Source: Tropicibacter sp. R16_0
GTDB taxonomy: Bacteria; Pseudomonadota; Alphaproteobacteria; Rhodobacterales; Rhodobacteraceae
Length of the DNA: 64,000 bases
Assembly: GCF_017743935.1 (NCBI RefSeq)
Contig: NZ_JAGHRE010000004.1
Location: 124,001 to 188,000, forward strand
Direction of reading: 5' to 3'
The number at the start of each line of letters is the position of its first letter. The stretch's first letter is position 1. This document shows positions 53,947-63,093 of this stretch, one piece after another. The notes under the pieces were generated by a model that was not told where the DNA came from, searched no databases, and was given only the letters and a program-made list of their open reading frames with translations. The position numbers and the translations under genes are program-made.

Positions 53947-55128
53947 ATGTCTGCCAAAGCGCCGATCACACAAGACGTCATGACGATCCCCCGCAAATTG
54001 CCCGAGGGGCCGATCAACCTTGTTGGTCTGACCCGCGCGCAAATGCGCGAGGTTCTGATCGAAAACGGCACGCCGGAAAAGCAGGCCAAGATGCGGGTCG
54101 GGCAGATCTGGCAGTGGATCTATCAGTGGGGCGTACGCGACTTCGCCGAGATGACCAATCTGGCGAAAACCTACCGTGCGGATCTGGCCGAAAAGTTCGT
54201 GATCGAAATCCCCGAGGTTGTCTCGCGTCAGGTGTCCGAGGATGGCACCCGCAAGTATCTGGTGCGGATCGCTGGCGGGCATGAGGTCGAGGTGGTGTAT
54301 ATCCCCGAAGAGGGGCGCGGCACGCTTTGTGTGTCGTCCCAGGTGGGCTGCACCCTGACCTGTTCTTTCTGTCATACGGGCACGCAAAAGCTGGTACGCA
54401 ACCTGACGTCGGCGGAAATCGTTGGTCAGATCATGATGGCGCGCGACGATCTGGAAGAATGGCCCGTTCCAGGCGAGCCCAAGGATGAAACCCGCCTGCT
54501 GTCGAACATCGTGCTGATGGGTATGGGTGAACCGCTGTACAACTTTGACAACGTCCGCGACGCGATGAAGATAGCGATGGACCCCGAGGGCATCTCGCTT
54601 TCCCGTCGCCGGATCACGTTGTCGACAAGCGGTGTTGTTCCTGAAATTGCCCGCACGGCCGAGGAAATCGGCTGTCTGCTGGCGATCTCGTTCCACGCGA
54701 CCACGGACGAAACACGCGACGTCCTGGTGCCGATCAACAAGCGGTGGAAGATCAAGGAACTCTTGCAGGCATTGGCGGATTACCCGCGGGCCAGCAATTC
54801 GGAGCGGATCACGTTTGAATACGTGATGCTTGATGGCGTGAACGACACCAAAGAAGACGCACATCGCCTGATCGAACTGATCAAGGAATACGACATTCCA
54901 GCCAAGATCAACCTGATCCCGTTCAACGAATGGCCGGGTGCGCCCTACAAACGCAGCTCCGGCAACCGGATCCACGCGTTCGCGGATATCATCTACAAAG
55001 CGGGCTATGCCTCGCCGATCCGCACGCCGCGGGGCGAGGATATCATGGCCGCCTGTGGTCAGCTCAAGTCCGCAACCGAGCGCGCGCGCAAGTCCCGCAA
55101 ACAGATCGAGGCCGAAGCCGGGCTTTGA
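53947..55128 (+). CDS. rlmN: 23S rRNA (adenine(2503)-C(2))-methyltransferase
   Basis: This radical SAM methyltransferase acts on A2503 of 23S rRNA and on A37 of some tRNAs. The [4Fe-4S] ligands are in [11 protein letters not shown], followed by [15 protein letters not shown] and [13 protein letters not shown], with the second catalytic Cys in AACGQL near the C-terminus. The length of 393 residues is normal. Confidence 0.97.
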   Translation: MSAKAPITQDVMTIPRKLPEGPINLVGLTRAQMREVLIENGTPEKQAKMRVGQIWQWIYQWGVRDFAEMTNLAKTYRADLAEKFVIEIPEVVSRQVSEDGTRKYLVRIAGGHEVEVVYIPEEGRGTLCVSSQVGCTLTCSFCHTGTQKLVRNLTSAEIVGQIMMARDDLEEWPVPGEPKDETRLLSNIVLMGMGEPLYNFDNVRDAMKIAMDPEGISLSRRRITLSTSGVVPEIARTAEEIGCLLAISFHATTDETRDVLVPINKRWKIKELLQALADYPRASNSERITFEYVMLDGVNDTKEDAHRLIELIKEYDIPAKINLIPFNEWPGAPYKRSSGNRIHAFADIIYKAGYASPIRTPRGEDIMAACGQLKSATERARKSRKQIEAEAGL

Positions 55129-55207
55129 AATTCTTGATGAATTTCAACTGATCCGGGGGTAGGGTGCATTCAAGTTCTGTTGAAATTGAATGTGAGGAAT
55201 TGATCCC

Positions 55208-55597
55208 ATGTCCCGCCGTATCTTGTCGGCTGTCGCACTTTTGATCGGCAATGCTGTTGGTCTTTTGCTGGCGGTGGCCCTGTTGCCCGGATTCAAAATC
55301 GCACCGCTGTCCATCATTGTTGTCGTGCTGGTTTTCACCGTTGTTCAGGTGATTGCTGATCCGCTGATCACCAGGATCAGCGAGAAAAATGTTCCGGCGC
55401 TCAAAGGGGGCGTTGCGTTGGCCGTGACCTTTGTAGGTCTGCTGATCACCGATTTGATCGCATCCGGCCTGACCATTGGCGGGGTGTCGAACCTGTTGGC
55501 AGCAACTTTGCTGGTCTGGTTGGGTGCCGTTATCGCGGGCGTTCTGATCCCGATGTTCCTGTTCAAGGAACTGCAAGACAACAAAGCCAAGAAATAA
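55208..55597 (+). CDS. Phage-holin-like four-helix membrane protein
   Basis: The 129-residue protein has four hydrophobic segments and matches the mycobacterial-type phage holin family used for chromosomal membrane proteins. No phage genes are nearby, so it is probably an ordinary membrane protein of unknown function. GAGGAAT precedes the ATG. Confidence 0.82.
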   Translation: MSRRILSAVALLIGNAVGLLLAVALLPGFKIAPLSIIVVVLVFTVVQVIADPLITRISEKNVPALKGGVALAVTFVGLLITDLIASGLTIGGVSNLLAATLLVWLGAVIAGVLIPMFLFKELQDNKAKK

Positions 55598-55605
55598 TCT
55601 GTCGA

Positions 55606-55634
55606 AAGGCGGCCCCTCAGGCTGCCTTAATCTT
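55606..55634 (+). terminator. Terminator of the holin-like gene
   Basis: A 9 bp stem with one G-U pair, AAGGCGGCC / GGCTGCCTT (55606-55628), is followed by AATCTTTCC. Confidence 0.65.
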
Positions 55635-55715
55635 TCCCCATTCCCGGTAAATTTCGGCCCTGATCAACAGTCAGTTTCCATTCTGTAAACAAACATAACG
55701 ATTGAGGATGGAAAA

Positions 55716-55925
55716 ATGGCACAGGCAGATATTGGCGGCACGCTGATCGAAGACGGCATTCTGGATTTGCTCCGTCAGGAACGCACCAAGGCATTGAGCG
55801 CGCGGGAATGGAAATTCCGCATTGCAGGCTTCGGCTATGCAATCAAGGACGTGCGCGGCTCGCAGGTTGTGACCAAGCTTCCCCAAGGGACCGAGCTGGG
55901 CGTGCTTCCGGCGCAGTTCGGCTGA
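55716..55925 (+). CDS. Small conserved-looking protein
   Basis: The 69-residue product has a plausible site (GAGGATGG) before the ATG and a soluble, charged composition with KFRIAGFGYAIKDVRGSQVVTKLP. I do not recognise the family. Codon use is like that of neighbours, which supports a real gene. Confidence 0.65.
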   Translation: MAQADIGGTLIEDGILDLLRQERTKALSAREWKFRIAGFGYAIKDVRGSQVVTKLPQGTELGVLPAQFG

Positions 55926-55940
55926 GCCATCTCAGCCGAC

Positions 55941-56228
55941 CTAGACCGAAACCGCCGCTGGCCCTTCGAGTGCGCCAGTGTTGGTGCCGCCTGTTTCGGG
56001 GCGCGTATCGGCCCGCATGTGCATGACGGTCTCGCGCACACGGTTCCATGTCCCCTCGTCGGGGTAGATCAACACGATCATCCCCTCGGTTGGGCTGGTG
56101 CGGACCAGGTGACCCGAAGTTGCCCCCATGGCTTTGAGCTGGCTGAGCTTTGACTCGGCGCTTTCGATCAATGCAGCTTCGTCAAGCGTTTCGTCGTAAC
56201 GCCAGGTCGAGACGGTTACATATGCCAT
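55941..56228 (-). CDS. Hypothetical ferredoxin-fold-like small protein
   Basis: The 95-residue protein begins MAYVTVSTWRYDETLDE and has IVLIYPDEGTWNRVRETV, an arrangement reminiscent of ABM-type (antibiotic biosynthesis monooxygenase) dimeric alpha-beta barrels, but no catalytic residue can be named. GGAGGGGCC precedes the start. Confidence 0.75.
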   Translation of the reverse strand: MAYVTVSTWRYDETLDEAALIESAESKLSQLKAMGATSGHLVRTSPTEGMIVLIYPDEGTWNRVRETVMHMRADTRPETGGTNTGALEGPAAVSV

Positions 56229-56285
56229 TGGCCCCTCCTGTGTGGCTGAGGGGCCCAGTCTAGCACAGATTTGCCGATTCCCGGA

Positions 56286-57128
56286 TCAGCGCCCGGGAAT
56301 GTCGGTCCGTGGGGCCGCAACGCCCCAGCTTTCGATCAGCTCCATTGCCTCTTGCGCGGTGTCGACAAAGCGGAACAGGTCCAGATCTTCGTCCGAGATC
56401 GTTCCCGCATCCGCCAGCGCATCCCAGTTGATCACCTTCTCCCAGAACGCGCGCCCAAACAGCAGGAATGGAACCCGGTCCATGCGTCCGGTCTGAATCA
56501 GGGTCAGTGCCTCGAACAACTCGTCCATCGTGCCGAACCCACCCGGGAAGACGGTGATGGCGCGCGCGCGCATTAGGAAATGCATCTTGCGGATGGCAAA
56601 GTAGTGAAAGTTGAAGCTCAGGTCGGGCGTCACATAGGCATTCGGGGCCTGCTCATGCGGCAGCACGATGTTCAGGCCGATGGAACAGCCACCTGCATCT
56701 TCGGCCCCGCGATTGCCGGCCTCCATCACACCGGGGCCGCCGCCGGTGACGATCACGTTCTCACGACAGCCCGAGAGCTTGGATTTCTCGGTCATCAACC
56801 GCGCAAACTCGCGCGCCTCGTCATAGTATTCGGAGAGATCCGCCAAAGTTTGCGTTCGCGCCGTGTGCTTCTGCGACGGCTCGGGAATACGCGCGCCGCC
56901 GAACATCACGATGGTCGAGGTGATCTCGCGCTCGCCCATCATCAGTTCCGGCTTCAGTAGTTCCAGTTGCAGGCGTACGGGCCGCAGCTCGTCCCGGCAC
57001 AGGAAATCCTCGTCCGCAAAGGCCAGCTTGTAGGCGGGCGAACGGGTTTGCGGCGTGTCCGGAACCTCGCGCGCTGTGGACCGGTCGGTGCCTGCGTCGC
57101 GAAAGGGGCTGTGGCGGTCTTCGTTCAT
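56286..57128 (-). CDS. LOG family / TIGR00730 Rossmann-fold protein
   Basis: The 280-residue protein has the LOG motifs GGGPGVMEAGNRGA and PGGFGTMDELFE. Such proteins act as cytokinin riboside-monophosphate phosphoribohydrolases or related nucleotide hydrolases. The N-terminus is long and polar. I chose ATG 57128; a TTG at 57161 adds eleven residues. It is divergent from the dehydratase gene. Confidence 0.88.
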   Translation of the reverse strand: MNEDRHSPFRDAGTDRSTAREVPDTPQTRSPAYKLAFADEDFLCRDELRPVRLQLELLKPELMMGEREITSTIVMFGGARIPEPSQKHTARTQTLADLSEYYDEAREFARLMTEKSKLSGCRENVIVTGGGPGVMEAGNRGAEDAGGCSIGLNIVLPHEQAPNAYVTPDLSFNFHYFAIRKMHFLMRARAITVFPGGFGTMDELFEALTLIQTGRMDRVPFLLFGRAFWEKVINWDALADAGTISDEDLDLFRFVDTAQEAMELIESWGVAAPRTDIPGR

Positions 57129-57207
57129 GGAGCGGAGTTCCCTGCTTGCGTGTTTCTTCAACAGCTATAGGGTTCGCACCGGCAACACCAGTGACAGGAA
57201 CGCGACC

Positions 57208-58125
57208 ATGCAATGGAAATCGGACATCAAGGCGGCAGCAGAACGGATTGCGGGTCATGTGCAAAAGACGCCGGTAATGACGGTAAACGGGTTCGGCCTT
57301 GATTTCCCGGTCGAGCTGAAGCTGGAACACACACAGCATACCGGCAGTTTCAAGGCGCGTGGTGCGTTCAACACCTTGCTCAGCTGTGATGTGCCCGAGG
57401 CGGGCGTCGTCGCGGCATCAGGTGGCAATCACGGCGCGGCGGCGGCCTTTGCGGCGCGGGCTTTGGGCTATCCGGCCAAGATCTTTGTGCCCGAGATTGC
57501 GGGCCCGTCCAAGATTGCCTTGATCGAGGGAATTGGAGCGGACTTGACCGTTGTGCCGGGCGAATACGCCAACGCCCTGGCCTTGGCTCAAACCCATGAG
57601 TCGGATACGGGCGCGATGCAAATCCACGCCTATGACGCGCCTGCAACAGTGGCCGGTCAGGGGACTTGTTTCGCGGAATGGGACGCGCAAGGGCTTGAGG
57701 CGGACACGGTTCTGATCGCTGTTGGTGGAGGTGGTCTGATCGCGGGGGCGCTCGCATGGTTTCAAGGCGCCCGCAAGGTGGTGGCGGTCGAGCCTGAGAC
57801 ATCCTGCGCGTTGAACGCGGCATTGAAAGCGGGTGAGCCAGTGGATGTCAGCGTGTCGGGCGTGGCCGCCAATGCGCTTGGTGCGCGGCGGATCGGCGAC
57901 ATCTGTTTCGGGTTGGCGCAGGGCATGCCATCGGTGCTGGTCAGCGATGAGGCGATCACCCAGGCGCAGCATGCGCTGTGGCGCGAACATCGCCAGTTGG
58001 TCGAACCAGCAGGAGCCACAGCGCTGGCTGCGCTGATGTCGGGCGTCTATGTGCCGGAACCGGGCGAGCGGGTCGCTGTGCTGGTCTGCGGCGGCAATAT
58101 CGCGCCTGATCCCCTCGCAACGTGA
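57208..58125 (+). CDS. Threonine/serine dehydratase-like PLP enzyme
   Basis: The 305-residue fold-type II PLP enzyme has the lysine in [26 protein letters not shown] for phosphate binding and [11 protein letters not shown]. It lacks the C-terminal regulatory ACT domain of biosynthetic IlvA, so it looks catabolic (threonine to 2-oxobutyrate or serine to pyruvate) or a racemase-like relative. ATG 57208 has AGGAA upstream. Confidence 0.88.
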   Translation: MQWKSDIKAAAERIAGHVQKTPVMTVNGFGLDFPVELKLEHTQHTGSFKARGAFNTLLSCDVPEAGVVAASGGNHGAAAAFAARALGYPAKIFVPEIAGPSKIALIEGIGADLTVVPGEYANALALAQTHESDTGAMQIHAYDAPATVAGQGTCFAEWDAQGLEADTVLIAVGGGGLIAGALAWFQGARKVVAVEPETSCALNAALKAGEPVDVSVSGVAANALGARRIGDICFGLAQGMPSVLVSDEAITQAQHALWREHRQLVEPAGATALAALMSGVYVPEPGERVAVLVCGGNIAPDPLAT

Positions 58126-58225
58126 CCAAAACGCCGCAAAGCGGTCGTGGCGCGTCGGATTGCGCCTTGGCCCGTTGCCCCTTATAGGCCATGTCAACGT
58201 GACGAGAATCTCAGGGAGTCCATCC

Positions 58226-59053
58226 ATGTCGAACGCACAACTCGAAGCCGCCATCGAAGCCGCCTGGGAGGCGCGCGACACCATCACGCCCGCCACCAAA
58301 GGCGAACAGCGCGACGCGATCGAGGCGACGCTGCATGCATTGGACAGCGGCTCGCTGCGTGTTGCCGAAAAGCTGGACAGCGGTGATTGGCACGTGAACC
58401 AGTGGGCCAAAAAGGCGGTTCTGCTGGGCTTTCGCATCAAGGACATGGAACAGCAGTCGGGTGGCCCGCAAGGCGGTGGCTGGTGGGACAAGGTCGACAG
58501 CAAGTTCCTGGGTTGGGGCGATGACCAGTGGAAAGAGGCCGGTTTCCGTGCCGTGCCCAACTGCGTTGTTCGCAAATCGGCCTATATCGCGCCCGGCGTT
58601 GTTCTGATGCCGTCCTTTGTGAACCTGGGCGCCTACGTGGATGAAGGCACCATGGTTGACACATGGGCCACCGTTGGGTCCTGTGCGCAGATCGGCAAGA
58701 ACGTGCACCTGTCGGGTGGCGTTGGCATCGGCGGCGTGCTGGAGCCCATGCAAGCTGGGCCCACCATCATCGAAGACAACTGCTTCATCGGCGCCCGCTC
58801 CGAAGTTGTCGAAGGCTGCATCGTGCGCGAAGGTTCGGTTCTGGGCATGGGTGTGTTCATCGGCCAGTCGACCAAGATCGTTGATCGCGAAACCGGCGAA
58901 GTCATGTACGGCGAAGTGCCGCCCTATTCGGTGGTTGTCGCAGGCTCGATGCCGTCCAAGAATAACGTCAACCTCTACTGCGCCGTGATCGTGAAGCGCG
59001 TGGACGAAAAGACCCGCTCCAAGACCGGGATCAACGAGTTGCTGCGCGACTGA
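58226..59053 (+). CDS. dapD: 2,3,4,5-tetrahydropyridine-2,6-dicarboxylate N-succinyltransferase
   Basis: DapD succinylates tetrahydrodipicolinate in the lysine/diaminopimelate pathway. It has 275 residues with a left-handed beta-helix of hexapeptide repeats ([28 protein letters not shown]) and the conserved [14 protein letters not shown] 58226 has TCAGGGAG upstream. It works with asd at 26762. Confidence 0.97.
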   Translation: MSNAQLEAAIEAAWEARDTITPATKGEQRDAIEATLHALDSGSLRVAEKLDSGDWHVNQWAKKAVLLGFRIKDMEQQSGGPQGGGWWDKVDSKFLGWGDDQWKEAGFRAVPNCVVRKSAYIAPGVVLMPSFVNLGAYVDEGTMVDTWATVGSCAQIGKNVHLSGGVGIGGVLEPMQAGPTIIEDNCFIGARSEVVEGCIVREGSVLGMGVFIGQSTKIVDRETGEVMYGEVPPYSVVVAGSMPSKNNVNLYCAVIVKRVDEKTRSKTGINELLRD

Positions 59054-59081
59054 TCCGCAGCTCAGATCCAGAGTTTTCAAA

Positions 59082-59109
59082 CGGCCGCGACGGAAACCCG
59101 TCGCGGCCG
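59082..59109 (+). terminator. Terminator of dapD
   Basis: The perfect 12 bp stem CGGCCGCGACGG / CCGTCGCGGCCG has an AAAC loop and starts 29 bp after the stop. A T-run is lacking (CGTTGTATC). Confidence 0.7.
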
Positions 59110-59147
59110 CGTTGTATCAGGCATCCGACAAAGGTGGAGGAGACCTG

Positions 59148-59915
59148 ATGATACGTTTGTTTGTTCTGGCCGGGTTGATGACCGTGGCCGTATTTTTAAA
59201 GAGTTCCCCAGGGCACACGGCCAATTCCGTCAACATCAGCACCAAGGGTGATCAACGGTGCATCAATTCAAACGGTACGCCCAACCATACCATCGGTACC
59301 TTTCCGAACCGGGGTAACCCGCATCGATTTCGCGCGCAAAAGCTGACGTATTGCGTGGACGCCACGCCGCGCGACACGGGCCGGATCACGCATCGGACCA
59401 ACGCCTCCGGCATTTCGCTGACAGGCATCCCGTTTCGACCCGGTACGGCGGATTTCTATGATGCTTCGAGCCCGCGAGGGTTTTCCCGGGACGGCTCCAG
59501 CGGGTGGCGGCTTGAGGGAATGGGGGCTGCGGACATGCTTGGAATGGACCGTCAGAATGCGCATGTTGATCATCGAGGGCTCTATCATTACCACGCCCCG
59601 GCCCCTGCCTTGATCGCATCGCTCAAAGGTACGCTGATCGGGTACGCGGCAGATGGTTTCCCGATCCACTATGTCGGAAAAAGCGTCAAACCGTCCTGGC
59701 AGCTGAAGCCTGGCAAGCGCCCGACCGCGCCCCATGGCCGGTATGATGGCACCTACGAACAAGACTGGCAGCATGTGGCAGGCAGCGGCAATCTGGACGA
59801 ATGCAATGGGGCCATCGTCGACGGCAACTATGTCTACTTTGCCACCGACAGCTTTCCGTTCTTCCCAAGGTGCTTTCGTGGCACCGTCAGTCAGGATTTC
59901 CTCGGTCGCCCCTAA
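59148..59915 (+). CDS. YHYH domain-containing secreted protein
   Basis: The 255-residue protein has a signal peptide (residues ~1-25) and the YHYH motif in GLYHYHAPAP, with further conserved GYAADGFPIHY and DECNGAIVDGNYVYFATDSFPFFPRCF. The family is secreted and of unknown function. I chose ATG 59148 with GGAGGAG; a TTG at 59112 is in frame. It ends convergently with the Hint protein, sharing bases of the stop codons. Confidence 0.85.
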   Translation: MIRLFVLAGLMTVAVFLKSSPGHTANSVNISTKGDQRCINSNGTPNHTIGTFPNRGNPHRFRAQKLTYCVDATPRDTGRITHRTNASGISLTGIPFRPGTADFYDASSPRGFSRDGSSGWRLEGMGAADMLGMDRQNAHVDHRGLYHYHAPAPALIASLKGTLIGYAADGFPIHYVGKSVKPSWQLKPGKRPTAPHGRYDGTYEQDWQHVAGSGNLDECNGAIVDGNYVYFATDSFPFFPRCFRGTVSQDFLGRP

Positions 59916-61480
59916 CCGCGAATGAGCGCGCGGGTTTCATAGCCACGCAAAGACATCCGCGCCGAGGGGCCGTATCCATAGTCCCCTTTCGTCAGATCAG
60001 GCATGAGGTTCAGGATCTCGTCCCGGGTCTCGGCATCGAACGAATCGACCGTCATGTCGCCGGGATGATAGCTTTCACTTTCCAATCCGTTGCCTCGAAC
60101 GACTTCGTGACGATCGAAAAGAAGATGGACATAGGTGATGGGCTGTCCATCCGCGCATCGCCTGATGGAACGATCGTTGATCAGATGTTTGGCCTGCACC
60201 AGCACCTCGGACGTGCCAAACATCATCTCGGACATGGCCGTGGTCAACAGAATGCGGTGATTGGGAGAGACGGCAACGGCGTCGTGATCACCAAGCGCAC
60301 CGCGTGCAAAGAGGATGGGGGCATCGTTGCCGCTGGCGATCCGCTCGGTCTTGCCGATCCACCGCAAAGGTTGATGTCCGTGATCTCGGGTGTAAACCAG
60401 ATCGCCAGGTTCCAGATCTTCGACTGGAATGCGCCCGCTGACCGTGTCGATCAGTGTCCCGGCCACGAAACACGGTGTTGTCCGGACCGTCACAATTGCC
60501 GTGTCCGTGTTTCCGACGCCGTCTTCCACCTGGTATGAGAAGGTGTTGGATCCTTCGTCGCCGTCGGACGCGACGGTCAGCGTGCCATCCCCGTTGACCG
60601 TGATCTCTTCGCCGCTGTTCAGGGTGATCGTATCGCCCGCCGAGACGGCCTGGCCATTGATCATCGTTATCTTCATTTCGCCCGCGGCCTGGGACTGGTC
60701 GTTGGCAAGCACGTCGATGGTTGCTTCGCCGTCGCCGTTGATGTCGACCTCGTCATTGGTGGCAATCAAGGTCGACTGGATGGAGTCGCCTGCGATCAAC
60801 AGGTTGGAATCATAACTTGAATCTCCCCCATCGGCGATGGCGATCTTGATCGAGTTGACTTCGCCAGGATTCACCGGCGCCTTGACCGTCAACGTGACGG
60901 TGAAACCGTCCATTTCGGTGTTGTAGGTGTCTGCGCTGGCAGCATTGTCGACGTAAAGGTTGGCATTCGATGTGTCGTTGATGTTGTTAATCGTGACTTC
61001 GCCATCACCAACCATCAATTCGGCCGGTTGACCGTTGACGAAAATTCCCACCGCGTCGTTGAAACCGGATCCCACGTATTCAAGGTACTCTTCGGATGCA
61101 AAGGTGAACTGCATGGTCAGCGTGCTGCCGTCAGGGACAAAATCGGCCTCGAACACGGCGGCATCATAGGTTTGCGCCCCGGCCATTTCGGTCAGATCGC
61201 TGTCACCCGCACGCCAGTGGCTGGTCGACGTCCCTGAACTGTCGTTCACGTCCCCCGAGCTGTTGGTGACGTCGTTGGCGCGACCGGTGGACAAGATTAC
61301 ACCGGTGTCCGACGGCGTCAGCGCGTCGCTGACGCTGTCGCCGTTACTGTAGATGCCAGAGGCCGAATTTGCCCCGGTGAAATCGGCGCTTACAATTTTG
61401 ATACCGTCGCCGAACATGGCTTCAGCCATTTCCATGTCAGTGGCTTGGGTATCAACCGGCAGTTTTGAGGCTTGGGGCAT
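59912..61480 (-). CDS. Choice-of-anchor L and Hint (intein-like) domain protein
   Basis: The 522-residue protein begins with a choice-of-anchor L domain (MFGDGIKIVSADFTG at ~22-36, FASEEYLEYV at 127-136), an Ig/cadherin-like region (~238-334) and a Hint_2 domain from Cys337 (CFVAGTLIDTVSGRIPVEDL) to about 495. The nucleophilic Cys and the block-B-type motif are present, so autocatalysis is possible. No signal peptide is visible; secretion by a type I system would be consistent with such adhesin-like proteins. Confidence 0.85.
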   Translation of the reverse strand: MPQASKLPVDTQATDMEMAEAMFGDGIKIVSADFTGANSASGIYSNGDSVSDALTPSDTGVILSTGRANDVTNSSGDVNDSSGTSTSHWRAGDSDLTEMAGAQTYDAAVFEADFVPDGSTLTMQFTFASEEYLEYVGSGFNDAVGIFVNGQPAELMVGDGEVTINNINDTSNANLYVDNAASADTYNTEMDGFTVTLTVKAPVNPGEVNSIKIAIADGGDSSYDSNLLIAGDSIQSTLIATNDEVDINGDGEATIDVLANDQSQAAGEMKITMINGQAVSAGDTITLNSGEEITVNGDGTLTVASDGDEGSNTFSYQVEDGVGNTDTAIVTVRTTPCFVAGTLIDTVSGRIPVEDLEPGDLVYTRDHGHQPLRWIGKTERIASGNDAPILFARGALGDHDAVAVSPNHRILLTTAMSEMMFGTSEVLVQAKHLINDRSIRRCADGQPITYVHLLFDRHEVVRGNGLESESYHPGDMTVDSFDAETRDEILNLMPDLTKGDYGYGPSARMSLRGYETRALIRG

Positions 61481-61624
61481 TCCGAACTTCCATACGTCTT
61501 TTTGTGACGTAGAAGTACGCAGCCAATTCTTCTGATTCCGTTGTCGGCCAATCGCGATTTATCTCGCATTTTACAGAGCGAACGCCCATTGACCCACTGG
61601 TGGGTCGCACGGTATGGCGCGCGC

Positions 61625-61972
61625 ATGGAAAAGAAAAAGAAACCCTCCCGCCAGCAAGTCTATACCCTGTTGGTTCAGATCGGCCGCAAGGAAGGCGATG
61701 GTTTGCCCGAAGGCGCGACCGGCGCTGCGCTGATGTGCTATGCCAGTGGTGTGGACGAGGCCGAGGCCGTGCGCGAGACGGTTGCCATTCTGAAACAGGC
61801 CGATACGGCGCCTTTGGATGTGACCGGATACGGCACGTTGGCAGAGCGCGAAGCCGAGGGGCACGACATCAGCGACGAAGAGCGTGAGTTGATGGACCGT
61901 GCCCTGGCGGAAAACGCGGTTATCGTGGCGCAGATGACGCCGTTCTTTGACGACGGTACGCGTGAAGCCTGA
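61625..61972 (+). CDS. Hypothetical small acidic protein
   Basis: The 115-residue protein starts with MEKKKKPSRQQVYTLLVQIGRKEGDGLPEGATGAALMCYASGVDEAEAVRETV and ends with an acidic tail. I do not recognise a family. The start is uncertain (the frame extends to 61541) and no strong Shine-Dalgarno site is seen. It ends one base before the stop of the convergent channel gene. Confidence 0.65.
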   Translation: MEKKKKPSRQQVYTLLVQIGRKEGDGLPEGATGAALMCYASGVDEAEAVRETVAILKQADTAPLDVTGYGTLAEREAEGHDISDEERELMDRALAENAVIVAQMTPFFDDGTREA

Positions 61973-63028
61973 TCAGTTTCGGATGCCGAACCACTTGCGA
62001 TAAAGATCGTCGTAGGTGCCGTTCTCGCGCAGGGCCAACAGTGCCTGGTTGACGTCTTCAACCAAGGGCGAGCCAGTGGGGAACGCGATGCCATAGTTTT
62101 CCCGCAGGAAGATCGCACCGGTCATAGAGGCGTGTTCCTGGCCTTCGTGCGTGGCGTAGTAGGACAAGATCGGAGCGTCAAAAACGACGGCATCCAGATC
62201 GGCCTTCTCAAAAGCCTGGATCATCGGATCCAACCCTTCGAAAGCAACATAGTTGAGCTCTCTGCGGTCAAGAAACCCGGCGGCCGTGGACCCATCGATT
62301 GTGCCAACGCGCTGCCCATACAGGTCGTTGACCGAGTTGATCGACCCGCTGATCGCCTCGACCGTCATGACCGAGGTGATCCGGGCGGTAAAGACCGACA
62401 CGATGAACAAAGACGAAATCACCAGGATCACGCCAAAGACCCGGCCAAAGGCGGTGCGGGGCACGCGCTCTTCGAAGCCGCCGTTTACAACCAGATTGAG
62501 CGCCCACCAGAACGATGGGAACCAGGCCTGATTGGCAGGGCGGTCAAAATACGGCTGAGCGCGACGCTCAAAGTACCACATCAACATCCCGCCACACATC
62601 AGCATCAGAAAGGCAAGTCCGATGGCGATGAACAGATCAAGCGACAAAAGCGCCGACATAAGGGACGGTGAGCGCGCCTGATCGGCAGGCACCATCAGTT
62701 GCAACCCGGATTCGAAAATCGGCTGGCTGAAGTCCATGCGGGTTTCGCGTGCCGCCGTGATCGAGATGTTGGCAATTGCCATGTCCGCCGAGCCATCTTC
62801 GACTGAGGACAGCATGTCTGCGAATTGTTCGAACCGCTGAATCTGGATGTCCCAATTCAGCGCTTCGGCCAGAGCGGCCATCAATTCGATCGAAAAGCCT
62901 TGCTCTGCTCCGTTCTCGGAGTACGAGAACGGCGGACGGGAAACCGTAGAGACCGTCAGGGTCTGTGCAATGGTTGCTTGAGCCCAAAGTGTGAGTGTCA
63001 GGCACAAGCCGAGGAGAAGGCCGCGCAT
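61973..63028 (-). CDS. Ionotropic glutamate receptor-like channel
   Basis: The topology is signal peptide, ligand-domain lobe S1, helix M1 (133-156), re-entrant P-loop (171-188), helix M2 (198-220), then S2, as in bacterial GluR0-type receptors (numbered from 63037). The amino-acid ligating residues are kept: Arg97 in ITAARE, Ser250/Thr251 and Asp287. The P-loop filter reads VVNGGFEE, not TVGYG, so potassium selectivity is doubtful. It could bind amino acids and pass ions, or have become a transporter-like sensor. ATG 63028 or 63037 may be used. Confidence 0.85.
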   Translation of the reverse strand: MRGLLLGLCLTLTLWAQATIAQTLTVSTVSRPPFSYSENGAEQGFSIELMAALAEALNWDIQIQRFEQFADMLSSVEDGSADMAIANISITAARETRMDFSQPIFESGLQLMVPADQARSPSLMSALLSLDLFIAIGLAFLMLMCGGMLMWYFERRAQPYFDRPANQAWFPSFWWALNLVVNGGFEERVPRTAFGRVFGVILVISSLFIVSVFTARITSVMTVEAISGSINSVNDLYGQRVGTIDGSTAAGFLDRRELNYVAFEGLDPMIQAFEKADLDAVVFDAPILSYYATHEGQEHASMTGAIFLRENYGIAFPTGSPLVEDVNQALLALRENGTYDDLYRKWFGIRN

Positions 63029-63093
63029 GTTAACCATCAGTATTTTGCGCGTTCCTAGACAGATTCGACCAACCGGGCAAGCCCGCCTTTAGG

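Noticed and set aside
53440-54975. 511-residue minus-strand open frame
   Set aside because: It mirrors rlmN and parts of two other genes; high G+C keeps the antisense frame open.
55208-55597. Prophage remnant suggested by the holin-like gene
   Set aside because: No integrase, lysis or structural genes or att-like repeats are nearby; this family is common in chromosomes.
61973-63037. Ordinary periplasmic amino acid binding protein of an ABC transporter
   Set aside because: Two membrane helices and a P-loop interrupt the binding domain, and no ABC permease or ATPase genes are adjacent.
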